A stretch of 64,000 nt of DNA, from contig NZ_BEWB01000021.1 of assembly GCF_003112555.1 (NCBI RefSeq), positions 1-64,000 on the forward strand. Reading direction: 5' to 3'. The stretch comes from Streptomyces coelicoflavus (GTDB lineage: Bacteria > Actinomycetota > Actinomycetes > Streptomycetales > Streptomycetaceae). Position numbers and translations under genes: made by a program. The notes below the pieces were generated by a model. The model was not told the origin of the DNA, did no database searches, and worked only from the letters and a program-made list of their open reading frames with translations. Positions 45,601-53,123 of this stretch are shown one piece after another (the first letter of the stretch is position 1; each line of letters begins with the position of its first letter).

Positions 45601-45775
45601 CCGCACCAACCGCCAGATAGCCGAGGAACTCTTCATCTCGCCCAAGACGGCCAGCGTCCACGTGTCGAACATCCTGGCCAAGCTGGGCGTCTCCGGCCGC
45701 GGCGAGGCGGCCGCGGTGGCCCACCGGCTGGCGCTGTTCCCCGCCGAACGGCTCACGTCCGGTTCGACGGAGTGA
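42620..45775 (+). CDS. LAL-type LuxR family regulator with AAA ATPase domain
   Basis: About 1051 residues. N-terminal AAA_16 ATPase: FVGRTGELDTL, Walker A GGEAGVGKT near residues 62-70, Walker B VVLVLEDLHWAD. Between FVGR and Walker A is an inserted GASATGASATGASASGG repeat encoded by 15-bp repeats. A large TPR-like helical middle follows, then the C-terminal LuxR HTH LTGRERDVLRLVSDGRTNRQIAEELFISPKTASVHVSNILAKLGV. Large ATP-binding LuxR proteins are often activators of specialised metabolism, though no biosynthetic cluster is here. The start is uncertain: ATG 42620 or GTG 42632; readings further upstream cross a terminator. Confidence 0.88.
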   Translation: MLGSVETRSVSPVFVGRTGELDTLNDALARATGSDAAGASATGASATGASASGGEPQALLLGGEAGVGKTRLVEEFAAAADRRGAVVALGGCVEIGADGLPFAPFSTALRALRRHLPEELAAAAAGQEEELARLLPELAEGAPVTGGGRHDEEGMARLFELTARLLERVAARHTVVLVLEDLHWADASTRHLIAYLFRTLRTGRLVVLATYRSDDIHRRHPLRPLLAELDRLRTVRRLELGRFTRDEVGRQIAGILAHEPDPLQVDAIFERSDGNAFFVEELAVAAHEGSRTGLTDSLRDLLLVRVEALPESAQRVARIVAEGGSTVEYRLLAAVARLAEDDLIEALRSAVNAHILLPAPDGDGYRFRHSLVREAVGDDLLPGERSRLNRRYAEALDADPTLVPSAERVMRLASYWYHAQAPAQALPAVLDASVEARRRHAYSEQLRLLERAMELWDAAPDEVRATLRPVDCAEVYPPCGCDPATTPLRYLDLMAEAAVAGRLCGERERAMKITKRALRLLEDEQDTGTGSGASGRDPQRAAWFWTQRSLLVQAQGRGDGWRELGIAQELVRGLPPSQVHAEVLAMAANWSMLHSPGPDAMTAAERAVEYARMVGADEIELNARLTLGGLMVDAGQIDAGLAEMFQVRDLVVAQDRSTVVARSHVNLPSSLESVGRSRDALGILREGVDLTRRMGLLESEAWVWGNLAESLISLGRWDEALEAADRAGAPGRSPAPRGGAALKRAAVALARGERSEAARLLAGARAAYGTHDPMPQHRLPLAALTVGIAAAEGRLPDARAELLRALDAGFPPGTQRYGWPLLLSAAAAEADARALPAAEEGRAAVLGRLAGAAKHLTTGAPVWDAHACWVRAELHRARERDTPRLWSEAVTAFERLERPYDLARVRHRLAAALLATGGEDERARATELLRLARTVADHLGARPLSDEVALLGRRARLTLGHATEPAGASGPTDPAGALGLTGRERDVLRLVSDGRTNRQIAEELFISPKTASVHVSNILAKLGVSGRGEAAAVAHRLALFPAERLTSGSTE

Positions 45776-45813
45776 GGCTTACGCTGTAAGGGACGCCGAG
45801 CGACGGAGGCACG

Positions 45814-46038
45814 ATGTTCAACGCATTCGAGGAGCTGTTCTCCCCCGGCCGCAAACACACCCAGGACGAGCAGAACCGCCTCCAACTGACCCGCGAGGAC
45901 GTGGGCGACGGCGACCCCGGTCACGGTCCCATAGACCTCACCTCGGGCAAGGTCGTCGTCCACCGGCCGCGCCCCGGCGAGGACGCGGAGGACCCGTCGG
46001 CGGAGGAACCGTCGGCCCCGTCCCCGGAGGGCGAGTAG
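45814..46038 (+). CDS. DUF6191-like small acidic protein
   Basis: 74 residues, MFNAFEELFSPGRKHTQDEQNRLQL, then EDVGDGDPGHGPIDLTSGKVVVHRP and an acidic Pro/Glu/Ser tail. The FSPGRKHT...GPIDLxSG pattern is a short streptomycete family without known function. GGAGGC precedes the ATG. 38 nt after the LAL regulator gene, perhaps co-transcribed. Confidence 0.75.
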   Translation: MFNAFEELFSPGRKHTQDEQNRLQLTREDVGDGDPGHGPIDLTSGKVVVHRPRPGEDAEDPSAEEPSAPSPEGE

Positions 46039-46046
46039 CCGGTCGC

Positions 46047-47222
46047 CTACCTCACCTCCAGCTCCAGGATCCGGTCGTCGTCGCCCTTCGCGTCGCCGCG
46101 GCCGTCCGTGTTGCTGGTGACCAGCCACAGCTTGTCGCCGCCCGCCGGCGCCACCGTGCGCAGCCGGCCGTACTCGCCCTCCAGGAACGCCTGCGGTTCG
46201 GCCGCGGCCTCCGTGCCCTTCAGCGGGATCCGCCACAGCCGCTCACCGCGCAGCCCCGCCATCCACACCGAGCCCTCGACGTAGGCGATGCCGCTGGGCG
46301 AGGCCTCGTCGGTGCTCCACTGCGCGACCGGGTCGTGGAAGCCGGAGCCGCCGCCCTCGCCCTCCGCCTCCGGCCAGCCGTAGTTGTCACCCGGCTTGAT
46401 CGCGTTCAGCTCGTCCCAGGTGTCCTGGCCGAACTCCGAGGCGAACAGCCGCTGCCTGTCGTCCCAGGCCAGGCCCTGCACGTTCCGGTGGCCGTACGAG
46501 TACACGGGGGAGTCGGGGAAGGGGTTGCCGGGCGCCGGTTCACCGTCCGGGGTCATCCGGAGGATCTTGCCGCCGAGGGACTTCTTGTCCTGCGACAGGC
46601 CGGTGTCGCCGCTCTCGCCGGTGCCCGCGTAGAGCATCTTGTCGGGGCCGAAGGCGATCCGCCCGCCGTTGTGGATCACGCCCTTGGGGATGCCCCGGAA
46701 GACCGTGTCCGGCGCGCCCAGCTGCTCGCCCGACGGCTTCTCGTCGTCGTACAGCATGCGCACGATGCGGTTGTCCGAGGCGGAGGTGAAGTACGCGTAG
46801 ACCATGTGGTCCGAGGCGTAGTCGGGGGAGAGCGCGATGCCGAGGAGGCCGCCCTCGCCGGACGGGGAGACCCCGGGTACCTCGCCCAGCTCCGTCTTCT
46901 CGCCCGTCTTCGCGTCGACGCGGGTGATCGTGGCCTCGTCGCGGGAGGAGACCAGCAGGTCACCGCCCGGCAGCGGGGCCAGACCCCACGGGCTGTCCAG
47001 TCCCGTGGCGACCGTGCGGAGCACCTTCACCGAGCCCTTCGCGGGCGCTGCCTCCTCGGTGGGCGATCCGCTGGGCGATCCGGCGGGCGAGGACCGCGTC
47101 GCCGTACCGGTCGGGGAGGAGGAGCTGCCGTCCGCTCCGGACGGGTCCCCGCCGTCGGAGGAGCAGCCGGCCGTCAGCAGGAGAGCGGCGGCCAGCAAGG
47201 CCGGCACGGCTCGACGTCGCAC
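46047..47222 (-). CDS. PQQ-type sugar dehydrogenase-like lipoprotein
   Basis: 391 residues. Signal peptide VRRRAVPALLAAALLLTAGC with lipobox LTAGC. A long Gly/Ser/Thr/Pro linker precedes a six-bladed propeller with the glucose/sorbosone dehydrogenase signature: TGLDSPWGLAPLPGGDLLVSSRDEATI, SPSGEGGLLGIALSPDY, GVIHNGGRIAFGPDKMLYAGTGE, YSYGHRNVQGLAWD and NYGWPEAEGEG. Relatives bind PQQ and oxidise sugars, but the cofactor is not proven here. GTG 47222 is preferred because of GAAGGGA about 8 nt upstream. Convergent with the DUF6191 gene. Confidence 0.85.
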   Translation of the reverse strand: MRRRAVPALLAAALLLTAGCSSDGGDPSGADGSSSSPTGTATRSSPAGSPSGSPTEEAAPAKGSVKVLRTVATGLDSPWGLAPLPGGDLLVSSRDEATITRVDAKTGEKTELGEVPGVSPSGEGGLLGIALSPDYASDHMVYAYFTSASDNRIVRMLYDDEKPSGEQLGAPDTVFRGIPKGVIHNGGRIAFGPDKMLYAGTGESGDTGLSQDKKSLGGKILRMTPDGEPAPGNPFPDSPVYSYGHRNVQGLAWDDRQRLFASEFGQDTWDELNAIKPGDNYGWPEAEGEGGGSGFHDPVAQWSTDEASPSGIAYVEGSVWMAGLRGERLWRIPLKGTEAAAEPQAFLEGEYGRLRTVAPAGGDKLWLVTSNTDGRGDAKGDDDRILELEVR

Positions 47223-47337
47223 GATCTTGGTCCCTTCGACGCGGCGGGTTCTCCCTGTCATACACCGCAGGAGCTCCCCAGGTTCCCGATCGGCGAATCC
47301 CGAATCCGGCGCGGGCCGGCCCGGGCCGCCGCACGCG

Positions 47338-48336
47338 TCACTCCCACGAACCCCGCGCCGGCGGCAGCACCCGCAGCTCCGCCAGATCCCGCTCGGTCAG
47401 CCGCAGCCGCACCGCACCCGCGTTCTGCGTCACCCAGCGCTCCTGCTTGGTCCCCGGCACCGGCACCACGTGCCGTCCCTGCGCCAGCACCCAGGCCAGC
47501 GCCACCTGCGCCGCGGTGACCTCGTCGCCGTGCCGGGCCGCGATCCGGCGCAGCGTGGCCACGATCGGCTGGTTGGCGGCCATCATCTCGGCGGTGAAGC
47601 GGGGGTGCCGGGCCCGCAGGTCCTGCGGTTCGAAGCCCTGGCCCGGCGTCAGCGTGCCGGTCAGATAGCCGTTGCCCAGCGGCATCGCGGCCAGGAATCC
47701 GACGCCGCGCGAGACGCACCAAGGCAGCAGCGTCCGCAGCGCCTCGGGCGACCACACCGACAGCTCGGCCTCGACCGCGCTCACCGGGAAGACCTGCTGG
47801 ACCCGCTCCAGCTGGCGGACGGTCGCGTCGTGCAGCCGCGCCCCCGGCCGCCGGGCCGAGCGCGCGCCGACGGCGCAGAGGCCGAGCGCCCGCACCTTCC
47901 CGGCCCGCACCAGCTCCGCCATCGCGCCCCAGGTCTCCTCGACGGGTATCTCGGGGTCGGCGCGGTGCAGTTGGTAGAGGTCGATGACGTCCGTCTGGAG
48001 CCGGCGCAGGGACGCGTCGCAGGCACGTTTCACATAGCCGGGGCGGCCGTTGGCCACGATGTGCTGCTCACCCACCAGCAGACCGACCTTGGTCGACACG
48101 AAGGCATCGGACCGCCGCTCCCTCAACACCCGCCCCAGCAGCAGCTCGTTGGTGAACGGGCCGTACATGTCGGCCGTGTCCAGCAGGGAGACGCCGAGGT
48201 CGAGGGCCCGGTGCACGGTCCTGAGCGACTCGTCGCCCCGTTGCCGGGAGGCGCTGTACGCCCAGTTCATCGGCATGCACCCGAGTCCGACGGCCCCCAC
48301 CGCGAGTGCCGTCGCGCCGATCGTCCTGCGCTCCAC
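47338..48336 (-). CDS. Aldo/keto reductase
   Basis: 332 residues, AKR TIM barrel. Start MERRTIGATALAVGAVGLGCMPMNWAY; catalytic Asp-Tyr in LLDTADMYGPFTNE, Lys in FVSTKVGLL, His in LYQLHRADPEIPVE; C-terminal NADPH site in VVPVPGTKQERWVTQNAG. Likely a YajO/PcbC-type oxidoreductase reducing aldehydes with NADPH; true substrate unknown. Divergent from the 2-hydroxyacid dehydrogenase gene 74 nt away. Confidence 0.9.
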   Translation of the reverse strand: MERRTIGATALAVGAVGLGCMPMNWAYSASRQRGDESLRTVHRALDLGVSLLDTADMYGPFTNELLLGRVLRERRSDAFVSTKVGLLVGEQHIVANGRPGYVKRACDASLRRLQTDVIDLYQLHRADPEIPVEETWGAMAELVRAGKVRALGLCAVGARSARRPGARLHDATVRQLERVQQVFPVSAVEAELSVWSPEALRTLLPWCVSRGVGFLAAMPLGNGYLTGTLTPGQGFEPQDLRARHPRFTAEMMAANQPIVATLRRIAARHGDEVTAAQVALAWVLAQGRHVVPVPGTKQERWVTQNAGAVRLRLTERDLAELRVLPPARGSWE

Positions 48337-48410
48337 CGGTCGTGACCCTCCCTCGTCAGGCCACCCAACCTAACCTCTGCCTCTTCGTCCCCTGACATAG
48401 CCTCCTGACC

Positions 48411-49355
48411 ATGACTGCTGACGTGTGGCTGCCCATCCCCCCGGACGAGATCGAGGGCCTTCCCGAGGGCCCCGCCTACCGCCACTGGGACGGCGAGGAC
48501 ACCTATCCCGCCGACCCGGCCGACTGCGCGTACTACGTCGTCCCCTACATGAAACCCAGCGGCATCGGGGTGCGTCCGCTGCCCGAGATGCGCTCCGTCC
48601 AGGTCGTCCAGACCCTCTCCGCGGGCATCGACCACGTCGAGGCCGGTCTGAAGCACCTGCCCGCGGGCGTACGGCTGTGCAACGCGCGCGGCGTGCACGA
48701 GGCCAGCACCGCGGAGCTGACCCTGGCCCTGATCCTGGCCTCGCTGCGCGGGATCCCGGACTTCGTGCGGGCGCAGGACCGCGGCGAGTGGCTCGGCGGA
48801 GGGTTCCGGCCCGCGCTCGCGGACCGGACGGTGCTCATCGTCGGGTACGGGTCGATCGGCGCCGCGATCGAGGACCGGCTCGTGCCGTTCGAGGTCGCGC
48901 CGGTCGTGCGCGTCGCGCGCTCCGCCCGTGCCTCGGAGCGCGGCCCCGTGCACCCGCTCACCGCACTCCCCGACCTGCTCCCGCAGGCCGATGTCGTCGT
49001 CCTGTCCACACCGCTCACCGAAGCCACCCGGGGCCTGGTCGACGCCGAGTTCCTGGCGCGCATGAAGGACGGTGCCCTGCTCGTCAACGTGGCGCGCGGA
49101 CCCGTCGTGGACACGAAGGCGTTGCTCGCCGAACTGGAGAGCGGACGCCTCACCGCGGCCCTCGACGTGACCGACCCCGAACCGCTGCCGCAGGGCCATC
49201 CGCTGTGGCATGCTCCCGGCATAGTCGTCAGCCCGCACGCAGGGGGTCCGACCTCAGCCTTCCTGCCGCGCGCCAAGCGGCTGCTGGTGGACCAGTTGAA
49301 CCGTTTCGTGAACCGGGAGCCGCTGCGCAACGTGATCCTGACGACGGGCGCGTAA
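48411..49355 (+). CDS. D-isomer-specific 2-hydroxyacid dehydrogenase
   Basis: 314 residues. NAD-binding loop VLIVGYGSIGAAIEDRL; catalytic Arg in LVNVARGPVVDTKALL, Glu in DVTDPEPLPQGHPLW, His in VVSPHAGGPTSAF. The typical Asp or Lys after the second strand is replaced by ARSARAS, which suggests NADPH preference, as in hydroxypyruvate/glyoxylate reductases. The substrate is not certain. A terminator hairpin follows 11 nt after the stop. Confidence 0.88.
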   Translation: MTADVWLPIPPDEIEGLPEGPAYRHWDGEDTYPADPADCAYYVVPYMKPSGIGVRPLPEMRSVQVVQTLSAGIDHVEAGLKHLPAGVRLCNARGVHEASTAELTLALILASLRGIPDFVRAQDRGEWLGGGFRPALADRTVLIVGYGSIGAAIEDRLVPFEVAPVVRVARSARASERGPVHPLTALPDLLPQADVVVLSTPLTEATRGLVDAEFLARMKDGALLVNVARGPVVDTKALLAELESGRLTAALDVTDPEPLPQGHPLWHAPGIVVSPHAGGPTSAFLPRAKRLLVDQLNRFVNREPLRNVILTTGA

Positions 49356-49365
49356 GTCTTTTCGG

Positions 49366-49399
49366 GCACCCTCCGCAGTCCCCCGGATGCGGTGGGTGC
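49366..49399 (+). terminator. Terminator after the 2-hydroxyacid dehydrogenase
   Basis: GCACCCTCCGCA (49366-49377) pairs with TGCGGTGGGTGC (49388-49399) with a single mismatch and a 10-nt loop. Confidence 0.6.
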
Positions 49400-49450
49400 G
49401 CGCATATCCGCTGGTCGTCACGGAGCGTAGAGAACCTATGTCCCTGAGTG

Positions 49451-49468
49451 ACGATACTGGTGTATCGT
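49451..49468. promoter_or_regulatory. Palindrome upstream of the second c-di-GMP gene
   Basis: ACGATAC-TGGT-GTATCGT is a perfect 7-bp dyad about 85 nt before the chosen ATG of the GGDEF protein gene, in an otherwise GC-rich 197-nt gap. The symmetry is that of a TetR- or GntR-type operator. The extended context TGAC(N13)GTCC also has loose inverted TGAC/GTCA character. The regulator is unknown. Confidence 0.45.
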
Positions 49469-49552
49469 CCGACAGGGGACGCGCCGCGCACCGTTCGGCG
49501 CCGGGGATGGACATCTCAGACTGTGAGGGGGGCGACGGGCGATGCACGGCCT

Positions 49553-52500
49553 ATGGACCAACGATCCGACGCGGCGGAGCCGCCGCCGGCGACCCTGGCG
49601 CACGACCGCCACGACCGCGCGCGGACGGGGCCGGCACGGCCACCCCGGCCGGCGCCGCCCCCACCCGCGCCGTCCGGGCGCGCGCGCACGGCAGGAGTGG
49701 CCGGCCCACCGGTGCCGGTGCACACGGGAAGCGGGAGCGGTGCGGACCGGGAGGCCGCGGTGAGTCCGCCCCCCGTGCCCACGCTGGACGGAGCGCTGCG
49801 CGGTGGCCAGGCCCCGCCCGGACCGCTGCTGCCCCGGTCGTCGGCCGCCGCCGGCCCGACGCCCCTCGTCCGCCAGCTCGTGCTGGCCCTGGTCTGCGCG
49901 GGCTACGCCGTCGGCGCCGCGTTCGGCTGGGGCTCCGAGTACGTCGCCAAGATCATGGGCGACTTCGGGCTGAGCGCCGCCGCGGCCGCCGCCGCCGTCT
50001 CCTGCTTCCTCTACGCCCGCGGACGCCGCGTCCGCTTCCGACCGGCCTGGCTGCTCTTCGCCCTCTCCTCGGCGATGGCGTCCCTGGGCAACCTGGTCTG
50101 GGGGTGGTACGAGGTGGTGCTGCGGGTGCCGGTGCCCAGCCCCAGCTACGCGGACCTGTTCTTCCTGTGCTTCGCCCCGCCCGCCATCGTGGGACTCCTC
50201 GTGCTGGCCAAGCGGCCGGTGACCAAGGCCGGCTGGATCTGCCTGGGCCTGGACGCCTGGCTGATCGGCGGTTCGCTGCTGACCCTGGCCTGGAGTCTGG
50301 CGCTCGCCCAGGCGGCGAAGGCCGAGGGCGGATCCAGCGTGGCGCACGCCGCGCTCTCGGTGGCGTACCCGCTGCTCGACATCGCCCTGGTCAGCATGGT
50401 GCTCGCGCTGCACTTCAGGCGGTCGCCCGTGTGCAGGTCCGCCGTCAACACGGCCATCGGCGCGCTCGCCCTGACGGTGATGTGCGACGCCCTGTTCACC
50501 TCACCGCTGCTGCACAACAGCTACCGCTCCGGGCAGTTGCTCGACGCGGGCTGGTTCGCCGGCTCCCTGCTGCTCGCCTACGCACCCTGGGCCGCCTCCC
50601 GGCACGGACGGCGGGCGCCGGACGAGCAGGGCTCCGGCGGGCACACCCGCGTGGTGCGCGAACACGTGCCCGGGCAGCGCGGCACCGGCCATCAGCCCAC
50701 GCCGCCCTCCGTACCGTCCGCCACGTCCCCTTCCACGTCCCCTTCCACGTCCCCTTCCCTGCCCGGACCGGGACAGGGCGGCGAGCGGGGCCGCTACCCG
50801 GCCGCCCGGCCCATCGCCGGATCCCTGGCCGCGCTCACGCCGTACCTCGCGGCCGCCGTCTGCACCCTGGGTATCCTCTACAACGTGCTCAACGGCCGCA
50901 GCGTCGACCGCGTCGTGCTCCTGACCGGCGGCACCGTGGTGCTCGCGCTCGTCGTCCGGCAGGGCATCATGCTGCTCGACAACATCGTCCTCACCCAGGA
51001 ACTGGCCCAGAAGGAGAACCACTTCCGCTCCCTGGTCCAGGGTTCGAGCGACGTCATCATGATCGCCGCGCCCAACGGCATCCTCCGCTACGTCTCCCCG
51101 GCCGCCGCCGGTGTCTACGGACGCCCGGCGGAGGAACTGGTGGGCAGCGAACTGGCCGGGCTCATCCACCCCGAGGACCTCGGGTGCGTGGTGCACGAGG
51201 TGCGCCGGTTCCTCGCCGCCAGCCCGGTCGAGGAACCCACCACACGCATCGAGTGCCGCTTCCGCTCCGGCGAGGGAGGCTGGCTCAACGTCGAGTCGAC
51301 GGTCAACCGGCACCACGGCGGCCTCATCTTCAACAGCCGGGACGTCACCGAAAGAGTGCGCCTCCAGGCGCAGCTCCAGCACAACGCCGAACACGACCCG
51401 CTCACCGACCTGCCCAACCGCGCCCTGTTCACCCGGCGCGTCCAGCAGGCCCTCTCCGGCCGCCGCGCCTCCGACCGGGGTGCCGCCCTGCGCGGCACGG
51501 CGGTGCTCTTCATCGACCTCGACGGCTTCAAGGGCGTCAACGACACCATCGGGCACCAGGCCGGGGACGAGCTGCTCGTCCAGGCCGCCCGCAGACTCCA
51601 CGAGGCCGTCCGCAAGGGGGACACCGCCTCCAGACTGGGCGGCGACGAGTTCGCGGCCCTGATCGTCGGGGACGGCGCCCGGGACCGGGCCGCCCGCGAG
51701 GGCCACATCCGGGAGCTGGCCGACCGGCTCCGGCTGACCCTCTCCCAGCCCTACCTCATCGACGGCAACGAGGTCCGGGTCAACGCCTCCATCGGCGTCG
51801 CCTTCGCCGAACCGGGCCTCGGTGCCGGTGAGTTGCTGCGCAACGCCGACCTCGCCATGTACCGGGCCAAGGCGGGCGGCAAGGGACGCGTCGAGCTGTA
51901 CCGGCCGCAGATGCAGCAGGACGTCGTACGCAAGGCCGAGCTGGCCACGCGCCTGCGGGCCGCGCTGCACGACGGGGAGTTCGCGCTGCTGCACCAGCCG
52001 GTGGTCTCCCTGACGGACGGCCGGATCACGTCGGTCTGCGCCCAGGCGCGGTGGCGCTCCTCGCAGGGCGTGCTGTTCACCCCCGCCGAGTTCCTGCGGG
52101 TGTCCGAGGACGGCGACAGAACCGCCGAACTGGACCGCTGGGTACTCCGCGAGGCCGTCGAGCAGGCCGCCGAACGCGCGGCGGCCGGGCTCTCCGTGAC
52201 CGTGGCCATACGCATCGGCGCCCGCCGCCTGCTGGACCGCTCCATGCCGCTGGGCTCCGTCGAGGCCCTGCTGACCCGGCACGGGCTGCCCCCGGGCGCT
52301 CTTGTGATCGAGCTGTCGGACATCGACCCACGGGTCGGCCTCGACGAGCTGGACCGCCGGCTGAACGCCCTGCGCAGGGTCGGGGTCCGGATCGCGCTGG
52401 ACGGCTTCGGCAGCGGCTACGCGGCGATCACCGCGCTGCGGCGGCTGCCGGTGGACGTCCTCAAGCTGGACCGCGGTCTGATCGAGGGCGTCGTGGAGTC

Positions 52501-52882
52501 CGCGCGGCTGCACAAGATCACCAGCGGTCTGCTGCGCATCGCCACCGACCTCGGGCTGAAGTCCGTCGCCGACGGCGTCGACCTGCCCGAGCAGATCGTC
52601 GCCCTGCGCGCGATGGGCTGCACGCACGGACAGGGCATGGCGTTCTCCGGGGCGCTGGACGAGTACCGGCTGCGCAGAGCGCTCGGAACCGGCCACTACC
52701 CGGTGCCGCACGGCCCGGCCGAACCGGCCTTCGCGGGCGGCGGTGCCGGGGTGTTCACCAAGGGCGTCGGCGGTCCCGGCGCGGGCCAGGTGGCCGGCGG
52801 TGTGGCCTCCGGGCTGCCGGCCGTCCTGAGTGGTGGCACGGCGCTGCGCTCACATAATGAGACTCCCGTCCCACCCACTTGA
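49553..52882 (+). CDS. Membrane PAS-GGDEF protein with degenerate EAL domain
   Basis: 1109 residues from the ATG at 49553; the start is uncertain, since no good ribosome-binding site is seen and GTG 49523 is an alternative. Pro/Ala-rich N-terminus; about ten membrane helices split by a Ser/Pro/Thr linker with repeated SPSTSPST; a PAS domain (HFRSLVQGSSDVIMIAAPNGILRYVSPAAAGVYG); then GGDEF with intact RLGGDEF (696-700). In the EAL domain the signature reads CAQARW instead of EALxRW. The usual NVS, DDFGTGYS and AEGVE blocks read RIG, LDGFGSGYA and ADGVD. I therefore predict diguanylate cyclase activity without phosphodiesterase activity. By position it may be the CdgC orthologue. Confidence 0.85.
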   Translation: MDQRSDAAEPPPATLAHDRHDRARTGPARPPRPAPPPPAPSGRARTAGVAGPPVPVHTGSGSGADREAAVSPPPVPTLDGALRGGQAPPGPLLPRSSAAAGPTPLVRQLVLALVCAGYAVGAAFGWGSEYVAKIMGDFGLSAAAAAAAVSCFLYARGRRVRFRPAWLLFALSSAMASLGNLVWGWYEVVLRVPVPSPSYADLFFLCFAPPAIVGLLVLAKRPVTKAGWICLGLDAWLIGGSLLTLAWSLALAQAAKAEGGSSVAHAALSVAYPLLDIALVSMVLALHFRRSPVCRSAVNTAIGALALTVMCDALFTSPLLHNSYRSGQLLDAGWFAGSLLLAYAPWAASRHGRRAPDEQGSGGHTRVVREHVPGQRGTGHQPTPPSVPSATSPSTSPSTSPSLPGPGQGGERGRYPAARPIAGSLAALTPYLAAAVCTLGILYNVLNGRSVDRVVLLTGGTVVLALVVRQGIMLLDNIVLTQELAQKENHFRSLVQGSSDVIMIAAPNGILRYVSPAAAGVYGRPAEELVGSELAGLIHPEDLGCVVHEVRRFLAASPVEEPTTRIECRFRSGEGGWLNVESTVNRHHGGLIFNSRDVTERVRLQAQLQHNAEHDPLTDLPNRALFTRRVQQALSGRRASDRGAALRGTAVLFIDLDGFKGVNDTIGHQAGDELLVQAARRLHEAVRKGDTASRLGGDEFAALIVGDGARDRAAREGHIRELADRLRLTLSQPYLIDGNEVRVNASIGVAFAEPGLGAGELLRNADLAMYRAKAGGKGRVELYRPQMQQDVVRKAELATRLRAALHDGEFALLHQPVVSLTDGRITSVCAQARWRSSQGVLFTPAEFLRVSEDGDRTAELDRWVLREAVEQAAERAAAGLSVTVAIRIGARRLLDRSMPLGSVEALLTRHGLPPGALVIELSDIDPRVGLDELDRRLNALRRVGVRIALDGFGSGYAAITALRRLPVDVLKLDRGLIEGVVESARLHKITSGLLRIATDLGLKSVADGVDLPEQIVALRAMGCTHGQGMAFSGALDEYRLRRALGTGHYPVPHGPAEPAFAGGGAGVFTKGVGGPGAGQVAGGVASGLPAVLSGGTALRSHNETPVPPT
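52853..52858 (+). promoter_or_regulatory. Candidate ilv promoter -10 (CATAAT)
   Basis: CATAAT at 52853-52858 is the best -10 match in the region and lies inside the 3' end of the preceding gene, about 58 nt before the leader peptide ATG. A TTGACA at 52879-52884 is a tempting -35, but no good -10 follows at proper spacing. Confidence 0.35.
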
Positions 52883-52915
52883 CAGTGAGTGTGCGCCGGA
52901 GGGAAGGTCAGTGCC

Positions 52916-52957
52916 ATGCGCACCCGAATTCTCGTACTTGGAAAGCGCGTCGGCTGA
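52916..52957 (+). CDS. ilvB leader peptide (MRTRILVLGKRVG)
   Basis: 13-codon ORF in the ilvB leader with a GGAGGG about 12 nt upstream. It contains the run Ile-Leu-Val-Leu plus a later Val, the regulatory amino acids of the pathway. Its 3' end overlaps the arm AGCGCGTCGG (52944-52953), which pairs with 53001-53010. This is the layout of a ribosome-mediated attenuator: stalling at the Ile-Leu-Val codons when branched-chain amino acids are short would change the downstream folding. Confidence 0.8.
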   Translation: MRTRILVLGKRVG

Positions 52958-53010
52958 AGCTGGTGACGTCCGGACCGACCCGGACTCCCCGCGACCCACA
53001 CCGACGCGCT

Positions 53011-53044
53011 CCCCTCGCTTGCCTTATGGCACGAGGGGTTTTTT
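53011..53044 (+). terminator. ilvB attenuator terminator
   Basis: CCCCTCG (53011-53017) pairs with CGAGGGG (53032-53038), with inner TGCC-TTAT-GGCA, followed directly by TTTTTT (53039-53044). A U-run is rare for Streptomyces terminators. The preceding segment 53001-53010 (CCGACGCGCT) pairs perfectly over 10 bp with 52944-52953 inside the leader peptide gene, and another hairpin (GTCCGG/CCGGAC, about 52968-52985) lies between. The alternatives give the switch. The mechanism is inferred; the pairings are seen. Confidence 0.82.
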
Positions 53045-53123
53045 GTTGCACAGGCACCTGCCGAGCAGCAGCACAGATCGCCCAAACCTCGCAAAAACCC
53101 TCAGCATCGAGAAGAGAACGCCG

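Noticed and set aside
42206..45724. 1172-codon minus-strand frame opposite the LAL regulator
   Set aside because: The plus strand carries a full ATPase plus HTH domain set; the minus-strand translation has no motifs.
52879..52884. TTGACA as the -35 box of the ilvB promoter
   Set aside because: No acceptable -10 lies 16-19 nt downstream; transcription from there would start very near or inside the leader peptide gene.
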